In this document: piece after piece, positions 56,888 through 64,000 of the stretch
How the letters are laid out: each line of letters opens with the position of its first letter
Position numbering within the stretch: position 1 is the stretch's first letter
Assembly: GCA_038373865.1 (NCBI GenBank)
Contig: JAXGGA010000471.1
Span: 110,001 to 174,000 of the forward strand
Direction: 5' to 3'
Source: Uloborus plumipes
Lineage: Eukaryota > Arthropoda > Arachnida > Araneae > Uloboridae
DNA: 64,000 nucleotides
The notes under the pieces: model-generated
What the model saw: only the letters and a program-made list of their open reading frames with translations
The model's database searches: none
What the model was told of the DNA's origin: nothing
Translations under genes and position numbers: made by a program

Positions 56888-58105
56888 CACTGAAGTGACA
56901 AAAGTCATGGGATACCTCTTAATATCGTGTCGGCCCTCCTTTTGCCCGGCGAAGTGCAACAACTCGACGTGGCATGGACTCAACAAGTCGTTGGAAGTCT
57001 TCTGCAGGAATATTGAGCCATGCTGTCTCGATAGACGTCCATAATTGTGAAAGCGTTGATGGGGCAGGATTTTGGGCACGAACAGACCTCTCGATGGTGT
57101 CCCATAAATGCTCAATGGGATTCATGTCGGGCGATCTAGGTGGCCAAATCATTCGTTGGAATTGTCCAGAATTTTCTTCAAACCAATTGCGAACAGTTGT
57201 GGCCCGGTGACATGGCGCATTGTCATCCATAAAAATCCCATCGTTGTTTGGGTACATGAAGTCCATGAATGGCTGCAAGTGATCTCCAAGTAGCTGCACA
57301 TGAGCATTTCCAGTCAATGTTCGGTCCAGTCGCACTAGAGGACCAAGTCCATGCCATGAAAAAACAGCCCACACCATTACGGAGCCACCACCAGCTTGAA
57401 CAGTGCCTTGCTGACAGTTTGGGTCCATGGCTTCGTGGGGTCTGCGCCACACTCGAACCCTACCATCGGCTCTTACCAGCTGAAATCGTGACTCATCGGA
57501 CCAGGCCACGGTTTTCCATTCATCTAGGGACCAACCGATATGCTCACGTGCCCACGAGAGTCGCTGCAAGCGATGTCGTTCTGTCAGTAAAGGCACTCGA
57601 GTCGGTCTTCTGCTGGAATAGCCCAAGAAATCCAAATTTCTCCGCACAGTTCTAGCAGACACGTCCATTGTACGTCCCACATTGATTTCTACGGTGATTT
57701 GACGCAGTGTTGCTTGTCTGTTAGAATTTACGACTCTTTGCAGACGTCGCCGGTCTCGATCTTTAAGTGCAGGCGGTCGACCACTGCGCTGTCCATGGTG
57801 GGATGTTATGCCTGAAATTTCATACTCTCGGCACACTCTTGACACAGTGGATCTGGGAATGTTGAATTCTCTAACGATTTCCGAAATGGCATGACCCATG
57901 CGTCTAGCTCCAACTAACATTCCGCGTTCAAAGTCTGTTAATTCACGTCGTGCGGTCATCATCACGTTAAAACCTCTTCACATGAATAACTTGAACAGAA
58001 ATGAAAGCTCTGTAAAAGCACTGCGCATTTATACCTGTTCTATGCAATGCTACTGCCATCTGAAAATTTGCATATTGCTATCCCATGACTTTTGTCACTT
58101 CAGTG
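56888..58105 (-). mobile_element. Complete Tc1/mariner element (DD36E)
   Basis: Perfect 27-bp terminal inverted repeats begin CACTGAAGTGACAAAAGTC at 56888 and end with its reverse complement at 58105. TA flanks both ends (56886-56887 and 58106-58107), the Tc1/mariner target duplication. The 1218-bp element has one intact transposase frame. Nothing needed for transposition is visibly broken, so it was recently active or still is. Confidence 0.93.
56919..57965 (-). CDS. Tc1/mariner transposase, intact, 348 aa
   Basis: A cut-and-paste transposase that binds the terminal repeats and inserts at TA. Residues 10-50 (DFERGMLVGARRMGHAISEI onward) form the first helix-turn-helix. RSGRPPAL near 60-67 is the GRPR-like linker and a second helix-turn-helix follows to about 120. 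Catalytic residues are Asp157 (WSDESRF), Asp248 (FMDDNAPCH) and Glu285 (NPIEHLWD). I count 36 residues between the second Asp and the Glu, against 34 in classic Tc1, placing it with the DD36E (Incomer-like) group rather than Tc1 proper. It ends in GGPTRY. Length is normal for the family and there is no frameshift or stop. The first Met is used, though three Met in a row leave the exact start open. Confidence 0.93.
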   Translation of the reverse strand: MMMTARRELTDFERGMLVGARRMGHAISEIVREFNIPRSTVSRVCREYEISGITSHHGQRSGRPPALKDRDRRRLQRVVNSNRQATLRQITVEINVGRTMDVSARTVRRNLDFLGYSSRRPTRVPLLTERHRLQRLSWAREHIGWSLDEWKTVAWSDESRFQLVRADGRVRVWRRPHEAMDPNCQQGTVQAGGGSVMVWAVFSWHGLGPLVRLDRTLTGNAHVQLLGDHLQPFMDFMYPNNDGIFMDDNAPCHRATTVRNWFEENSGQFQRMIWPPRSPDMNPIEHLWDTIERSVRAQNPAPSTLSQLWTSIETAWLNIPAEDFQRLVESMPRRVVALRRAKGGPTRY

Positions 58106-58324
58106 TATATAAGTGATTCTACGCTATTTGAATTCAAATGGCCAATGAAAAAACTTCATCTATAACTGATTTTATCAATGTTTTTGTATGCTTAAGCATT
58201 ACAGACTATTATCTTTTATATGGGCCTCCCAATTAATTCACTACAGTTATTTTATTTTAGCATTTGTAGCTGAAAATAGTCATAAATGTATACTCCCCTG
58301 GCTTATCCAAATACTAGTTTTTAT

Positions 58325-59745
58325 ACAAATACAAATACAAATACAAATGTGACGACCAGCAACAGGCTCTGGGCCCAACTGGGCTGGTCCTAGTCAAATT
58401 ATAGATCCCAATGAAGATCAATGGCCCTCTTAAAACTATCTACTCCCTTGCTCCTTACCGCCTCTTCCGGTAAACTATTCCAAGATCCCACTACTCTGCT
58501 AAAATAGTAATTTTTCCGAATTTCCAGGTTAGCCTGAGATTTAAACAGCTTATAACAATGACCCCTTGTCCTGCTTTCCGTGCAAAAATTTAACCCTATA
58601 ACATCTTTCATTTTGATAAATTTAAACAACTGAATCATGTCCCCTCTGGTTCTCCTTTGCTCAAGACTATACATATTAAGCATTCTAAGTCTGGAATCAT
58701 AGTCTAAATTAGAAAGTCCATTCACTAACTTTGTAGCCCTCCTTTGTACCCTTTCCAATAAATTAATATCTTTCTTAAGGTAAGGAGACCAAAACTGAAC
58801 AGCATACTCTAAATGAGGTCTTACCAAACTTCTATATAAAGGCAGAAGAACCTTCTTTGATTTGTTTGAAATAGATCTATTTATAAACCCAAGCATCCTA
58901 TTGGCTTTGTTACTAGCTATGCTGCACTGTTGACTAAACTTGAAGTCTTGATTTATTAAGACACCTAGATCCATAACATTTTCTGCCTTACTAATGACTG
59001 AACCCTGTAAATAATAGCTTGTATGCTTATTCCCATGACCTAAATGCAGCACTTGACATTTCCCAACATTTACTGCCATGCCCCACTTGTCTGCCCACTT
59101 AGTAATATGATCCAAATCCTCTTGCAGCTGATTTACTTGTTCATCATTTTCTACAACCCCCATAACTTTGACATCATCAGCAAAACAATTCATGTTTCCA
59201 GAAACATTTTCATGAATATCATTCATAAAAATAATAAACAAAAGTGGACCTAAAACTGATCCTTGGGGAACCCCACTTAAAACCTCACTCCATTTAGAAT
59301 GATTACCCCTTACAACTACTCTTTGTTTCCTTCCTGTCAGCCAATTCCTAACCCAAACTAAAATTTTACCTCCAATTCCTATATCAGCTAATTTACTGAG
59401 TAGTGCAACATGCGGCACCTTATCGAAAGCTTTTTGAAAATCAATGTAAACAATATCTACACACTTTTTGTTATCTAAAGCCATGGTGACCTTGTCATAA
59501 AAATGTAATAAATTAGTAGCACACGATTTACCTTTCCTGAAACCATACTGCAAACTAGTCAACAGACTATTATTTTCTAAGAAATCCATAATCTTAATTT
59601 TAAATAAAGTTTCAAAAATTTTGCAAACCACTGAAGTAAGACTGACAGGTCTATAATTTCCTGCATTACCTCTAGACCCTTTCTTGAAGAGTGGCGTAAT
59701 GTTAGCCAGTTTCCAGTCCTCTGGCACTGTCCCTGAGTTATACGA
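58325..59745 (-). mobile_element. Second copy of the TATTTG-tailed LINE, 5'-truncated
   Basis: It ends on the minus strand in (ATTTGT)n at 58325-58349, like the 35520-37492 copy. It is truncated at its 5' end within the reverse transcriptase (before the SYNSG segment) at about 59745, directly against a nine-T run (minus strand) and a B-box-like motif. Confidence 0.88.
58399..59742 (-). CDS. LINE reverse transcriptase, N-terminally truncated
   Basis: About 448 residues match the 35533-37413 protein from its residue 179 or so to the end: PEDWKLANITPLFKKG, YGFRKGKSCATNLLHFYDK, YIDFQKAFDKVPHVALLSK, GVPQGSVLGPLLF, FADD and the shared C-terminus. No stop or frameshift within this part. The open frame runs on to 59790 through unrelated flanking sequence (MYGGQGFESTCG...), which is not part of the element. 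The N-terminal domain with KAPGPDN and all of the endonuclease are lost, so the copy cannot move on its own. Confidence 0.88.
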   Translation of the reverse strand, partial: YNSGTVPEDWKLANITPLFKKGSRGNAGNYRPVSLTSVVCKIFETLFKIKIMDFLENNSLLTSLQYGFRKGKSCATNLLHFYDKVTMALDNKKCVDIVYIDFQKAFDKVPHVALLSKLADIGIGGKILVWVRNWLTGRKQRVVVRGNHSKWSEVLSGVPQGSVLGPLLFIIFMNDIHENVSGNMNCFADDVKVMGVVENDEQVNQLQEDLDHITKWADKWGMAVNVGKCQVLHLGHGNKHTSYYLQGSVISKAENVMDLGVLINQDFKFSQQCSIASNKANRMLGFINRSISNKSKKVLLPLYRSLVRPHLEYAVQFWSPYLKKDINLLERVQRRATKLVNGLSNLDYDSRLRMLNMYSLEQRRTRGDMIQLFKFIKMKDVIGLNFCTESRTRGHCYKLFKSQANLEIRKNYYFSRVVGSWNSLPEEAVRSKGVDSFKRAIDLHWDL

Positions 59746-59749
59746 AAAA

Positions 59750-59800
59750 AAAACCCCGCAGGTGGACTCGAACCCTTGACCACCATACAAACATGTTCGA
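59750..59800 (-). other. Pol III B-box-like motif with T-run
   Basis: On the minus strand GGGTTCGAGTCC is a perfect match to the tRNA T-loop/B-box consensus, followed by CACCTGCGGGG and a run of nine T, like a pol III terminator. No matching A box or cloverleaf lies upstream, and the T-stem would mispair. It is probably the end of a tRNA-derived SINE or tRNA fragment. Confidence 0.35.
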
Positions 59801-60157
59801 CGTTCAATTTTTGCTAACTTGGCATAATGTTTTTGCCATTATCATACTCTTACATTAACAGAGAAACATATTTCATCAATAAACATTGAAAAAATATTTA
59901 TTATTATTTTAAAAAAAAACACTTTTCAACGGGCCATATCAACAGTGTCACCCTCGCCTGGCGAACTTTAAAGACTAAAATTTCGCATAAAAAATGCATA
60001 AGGATGATGTTGATTGCTAATAACCAGTGTAATACTGATTAAAGTTAAAAGCCAGCTAAGAGTTTTTAAAAAAATTCGAATATTATTGCATCGGTTCTCG
60101 TTGAAAGTGCCTAAAAGCGTACTGCGCCAGTCGCTGTAGTATTTCCCCCGGTAAGTA
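59801..60157. other. No gene seen
   Basis: AT-rich flank between the LINE copy and the mariner-like element. No supported feature. Confidence 0.45.
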
Positions 60158-60883
60158 CAGGGTGCGCCAGAGAAACTTACTTTTTTGAAAAAATTCCTGC
60201 GCGGTGAATTAGCTACGTAGAAAGCCGGGAGTGGGCGCACCTGGAGCGGGAAATCTCCAAGTTTTGTTTTCCCTTTAATTAGTCGCCATCATGCTATGGT
60301 CAAAAGAACAGCGCGCCTTTGCCGTCGAAAGCTACTTTTCGAACGGTCGCTCAGTTACTGCTACGCAACGCGCGCATCGAGGAATTCTTCCTTCCCAGCC
60401 TCGAAAAAATGAACATTAGGAACGTGTGGTTTCAGCAAGATGGAGTCACAGCACACACAGCACGAGATTCAATGAATTTGTTGCGACAACATTTCCTCGA
60501 CCACCTCATCTCTCTCAAAGGTGATCTCCCATGGCCAGCACGCTCCCCAGATTTGGGACCGTGCGATTTTTTTATGGGGTTATTTGAAATCCCTGGTTTA
60601 TGTTGATCGACCACGCACAATAGCTCACCTCAAGAATAACATTCGCGACGAAATTGCCAACATACCAATTGATATGCTGCAAAGAGTGCTCACAAACTTT
60701 AAAAATCGTCTTAATCAGTGTATGCTTAATGGGGGTCATCATTTAACCGATGTCATTTTCAAGACTAAATGAAAAAAAAAATGGGATATTGTATTCTCAA
60801 ATAAAAAAAGAATTAAAACAATAACTTAAGTAGTTTTGTTTTTATTGACATTTCAAAAAAGTAAGTTTCTTTGGCGCACCCTG
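60158..60883 (+). mobile_element. Internally deleted mariner-like element (DD41D type)
   Basis: Terminal repeats of 33 bp with one mismatch: CAGGGTGCGCCAGAGAAAC at 60158 and GTTTCTTTGGCGCACCCTG ending at 60883. TA flanks both (60156-60157 and 60884-60885). At 726 bp it is about half the usual length of such elements; the middle of the transposase is deleted. Confidence 0.9.
60291..60772 (+). pseudogene. Deleted mariner-like transposase (DD41D)
   Basis: The ATG at 60291 opens MLWSKEQRAFAVESYFSNGR, the start of the helix-turn-helix domain. After about 20-30 residues an internal deletion joins, out of frame, to the catalytic domain: NVWFQQDGVTAHTARDS with the second Asp, then PWPARSPDLGPCD with the third Asp. 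I count 41 residues between these Asp residues, the DD41D spacing. The domain with the first Asp is gone. A frameshift at a seven-T run near 60575 separates this from WGYLKSLVYVDRPRTIAHL and the C-terminus (HLTDVIF) ending at 60772. It is non-functional but has well-kept ends, so it could be mobilised by a related transposase. Confidence 0.88.
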
Positions 60884-60885
60884 TA

Positions 60886-61816
60886 TAACTTTTTATATTT
60901 CATCGCTACATAAGTGTGCGTATGTATAATGTAATGCGTATTATGTGCAGACATCACGGTTTACGTGAAGTTCTGGTAAGAAAAACGCGTGATTTTGTTT
61001 TTATAGGTAATGTGTGATATTGTCACTTCTCTGGCGTCACTCCCAGTGGCGTACCTATGGGGGTATTTTGGGGGACCCCCCCCCCCCCCGAAACGTTGGT
61101 CCAAAAGATGCAAAAATGAGATGAAAAAATATAAAAACTCCTACAATGAAAAAGTATGATTCTTCCGCGAATATCATAGTGTAACAGACTTCATTGCCAC
61201 CCCCTCCCCTTCCCAGAACAATTAAGGATTGTCTTTTTTAGGAAATAAATGTCAAAAATTTCCTGAGGTAGGCCTCCAACCCCCCCCCCCCCCCTTATGA
61301 TCGAAATTGCGTCTTTGGAACTTATATTTCGAAAAAATCGCTTGAAGAATTTCTGCATCCTATCATTTTCTTTCACATTATTAAAAATAGCCTGCAATCG
61401 TGTTTTACTGACTGAGGAAGAGATCGAACATTCTCTCCTCGAACATCACCAAGATCTAGAATGGGTCATTCCATGTCAAGTGATCCAACGTTTTTTACCT
61501 TACATTTTTGTATTTCTTTCACATTTGGCTCATCAATTGTACCCCTTGAGGTAATCAAAAGTCTCAATTTTTGGATTTTTATCTCTATTATTTTTTCATT
61601 TATGAGACTTTGAACTTTGGAAAAACCCTCGTTTTTCCATGGATAAGGGTACATAAAAGGGACCATAACTCGGCACCAAATATAGATAGAACGATTTCGT
61701 AAATGGCATTTTAAAGTACGTTAGTTGCCGCTTAATTGGATATGCAACATGACTAATTTGATAAAAATTTTCTTTTTCAAAAAATGAAATTTAAATTTCA
61801 AATTTAAATTTCTCGA
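60886..61816. other. No gene seen
   Basis: Contains GTGGCGTACCTATGGGGG and C-runs near 61075 and 61280 that resemble small MITE ends. No coding sequence. Confidence 0.4.
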
Positions 61817-64000
61817 AAAACATATAATGAATTTTTTTGAAAAAATTCTCAAAAATTTTTGTGTATTTCATCTATGTTTGTACAAATTTTTAGATTGGGA
61901 TCTCAATGGGATCATATTTTTTTGAATTTTTGAATAAAACTGTATAGGAAAAAAATGATATTTTTTAGATTCTATTTATTTAAATACTAAGTTCTCTTGC
62001 TTGTGATGGTCTAAAAAGTAGTGAACAAACATGAATATGTTTAAAGTGAGCTAGCATGAGCTTATAGATTTGTCAGGTTCACCCCCCTCCCCCCCTTCCT
62101 CCCCCGCACAACCACTCTTTTTTAATTCAAAACTGTTCAAAATGTTAAAAAAAAAAAAAAAAAACTCTTTGATACAAAATGAATAGCAAACTTTTTTAAA
62201 GTTGGTAAATGAGTTTCCTTATAACTAGACGAAGTATCCCGCTCCTCCACCCAAATATACCATTAACGCTGTACTATTATGACGTCTAACCTGGGGATTG
62301 AATTGACTATTATTTTTACTCTAGGTAAGTGAGCTAGCATTAACTTGTAGATTGGTCAGCTCCCCCTCCCTTCCTTCCTGACCCAACCATTTCCCCCCAA
62401 ACTGCTTAAAATGCTAAAAAAAAGCTTCTTTGATACAAAATGAACAGTAAACTTGTTTAAAGTTGATAAATGGGCTTCCTTATAACAAGGCAAAGTACAA
62501 CTTTTCCCCCACCCAAATATACCATTAACGCTATACTAATATGACGTCTCACCTGGGGATTGATTTGAGGATTATTTTCCCCCTAAGTATATATTGTTTT
62601 TCAGACGAAGTGTTTCGTTTTCAATCCGAACTTCACAAAGTGTACTTCCATTCAAAATCTGAATTTAAACTTATGGTTCATTTCATCCCCTCCCCCAGCA
62701 CCAATCTTCAATTTTGAAAGGAGGGAATAAATGGGTCGCCCCAAGATCATAGCAAACAGCAAAATAGCACTGTTTCCCCTTATTCTCATAATGTTTTCCC
62801 ATTATTTTTACACAAAACTGAAAAGAAGTTAAAGTGTCACGTTATATGTCAGTCCCCATCACTGCCTTTCCTTTCTCTTATTGGACAAAGCTCATGAGCT
62901 AATAGGAAAGAGTAACAAACAGAACAAACTGAAACACTACCAGACATCAGTAGAGACTAAGGCTTTGAAATGGGGCTAGGCGGGATGATAAAAAAATAAA
63001 AGTTTGGAGTGGAAAGGTAGGGTAGGGGGGGGGGAGCAATCTGTAAAGAAGTTAAACAACATGTGAGGTTGTGCTCAAAAAAGCAGTGTTTGTTTAATAT
63101 ATATATATATATATATAGATATATCTTGCTGCATTACTTTCCTTTACAACAAAATGAAAAAGAACACAAACGATTAAAAAAATTAAATAACAGCTGCACA
63201 CTAGATACTGTGGAAAGATAGTTATGGGGACACAGACATATGATCTGATATTTTGATTTATTTTCAGTTTTGTGCGAAAAGAATAGAAAAAACGATGAGA
63301 ACAAGGCGAAACAGTGCTATTTTGCTGTTTGCTATGATCTTGGGGCGACCCATTTATTTCCTCCCTTCAAAATTGAAGATTGGTGCTGGGGTAGAAGATG
63401 AAATTAATCATAAAGTTAAATTTCAGATATTGAATTTAAGTACACTTTGAAGTTCGGATCGAAAAGAAACACTTCGTCTGAAAAACAATATATATACCTA
63501 GGGTGAAAATAATCCTCAACTCAATCCCCAGGTTAGACGTCATATTAGTATAGTGTGAATAGTATATTTGGGTGGGGAGGGGGATACTTCGTCTAGTTAT
63601 AAGGAAACCCATTTCCCCACTTTAAATAAGTTTACTATTCATTTTGTATCAAAGAGTTTTTGTTTTTTTTTAAACATTTTGAACAGTTTTGAATTAAAAA
63701 AGAGTGGTTGTGCGGGGAAGAAAGGGGTAGGGGGGTGAACCTGACAAATCTATAAGCTCATGCCAGCTCACTTTAAACATATTCATGTTTGTTTACTACT
63801 TTTTAGACCATCACGAGCAAGAGAACTTAGTATTTAAATAAATAGAATCTAAAAAATATCATTTTTTTCCTATACAGTTTTATTCAAAAATTCAAAAAAA
63901 TATGATCCCATTGAGATCCCAATCTAAAAATTTGTACAAACATAGATGAAATACACAAGAATTTTTGAGAATTTTTTCAAAAAAATTCATTATATGTTTT
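61817..64000. repeat. Large inverted repeat, right arm cut by the window edge
   Basis: The left arm (61817-62824) and right arm (63261-64000) are inverted copies around a 436-bp spacer with a TA microsatellite near 63098. The pairing reaches the last base (64000 pairs with 61817), so the repeat continues in both directions or starts there. The left arm has a roughly 280-bp block in two direct copies (about 62043-62325 and 62326-62586, both starting GTGAGCTAGCAT); the right arm has one. No transposase frame is present. Confidence 0.85.

Noticed and set aside
57269..57655. Plus-strand 128-codon frame inside the DD36E element
   Set aside because: Antisense of the intact transposase; no independent support.
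63253..63450. 65-codon frame starting in FCAKRIEKTMRTRR after an AG
   Set aside because: It lies within the right arm of the large inverted repeat and has no counterpart frame in the left arm or known family.

Overview
This is nuclear DNA from an animal, most likely an arthropod; a chelicerate is possible but I cannot prove it. The signs are AT-rich intron-bearing genes with GT/AG splice sites, two recognisable nuclear genes for mitochondrial proteins, and a dense, nested load of Tc1/mariner, Helitron, hAT-like, fold-back/MITE and non-LTR elements. I see no bacterial genes, operons, CRISPR arrays or rRNA.

Host genes. Two host genes are visible, both on the + strand. (1) PGS1, mitochondrial phosphatidylglycerophosphate synthase: the last four coding exons (8441-8757, 9492-9717, 15421-15503, 16951-17070) with matching splice phases, a stop codon and a polyadenylation signal at 17181. 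Its 5' half is not recognisable in the window. (2) The mitochondrial acyl carrier protein (NDUFAB1/mtACP): exon 1 (38896-39042) encodes a presequence without acidic residues and exon 2 (40761-40889) encodes the start of the ACP fold. The exon with the phosphopantetheine serine is not seen. A palindromic NRF-1-type site lies about 260 bp upstream of its ATG.

Layout. 1-3930 contains only A and C, and 3931-4272 has no G: a contig-end artefact or a very unusual telomere-like or satellite tract. 4305-5348 is a dead Tc1-like transposase. 6260-7235 holds a hairpin and a degraded repeat. 8441-17190 is PGS1, whose 5.7-kb intron is mostly transposons: a fold-back element with a 171-bp array carrying CRE palindromes (10606-12450), a Helitron (12536-14448) and a split LINE fragment. 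19936-29143 is repeat-dense: a TA-flanked inverted-repeat element (20311-23969) with a Helitron inside it, a MITE with a perfect 8-bp duplication (25343-25733), another Helitron (25936-26329) and several small MITEs. 29501-32520 is a 3-kb element with TA flanks and several internal tandem arrays. 35520-37492 is a 5'-truncated LINE with an intact 626-codon reverse transcriptase ORF. 38625-40889 is the mtACP gene. 43232-45303 is an inverted/direct repeat complex. About 45.3-53.0 kb is a nearly complete I-group LINE on the - strand, broken by two precise DNA-transposon insertions. 54412-55270 is a 146-bp tandem array. 56888-58105 is a structurally complete Tc1/mariner element with DD36E spacing. 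58325-59745 is a second LINE copy. 60158-60883 is an internally deleted DD41D mariner-like element. 61817-64000 is a large inverted repeat whose right arm runs to the window edge.

Most of the interest is in mobile-element structure and nesting. I found no convincing new enzymatic or defence system. The most unusual signals are the A/C-only tract, the CRE-palindrome array, the two precise insertions in the I-group LINE, and the intact DD36E transposon.
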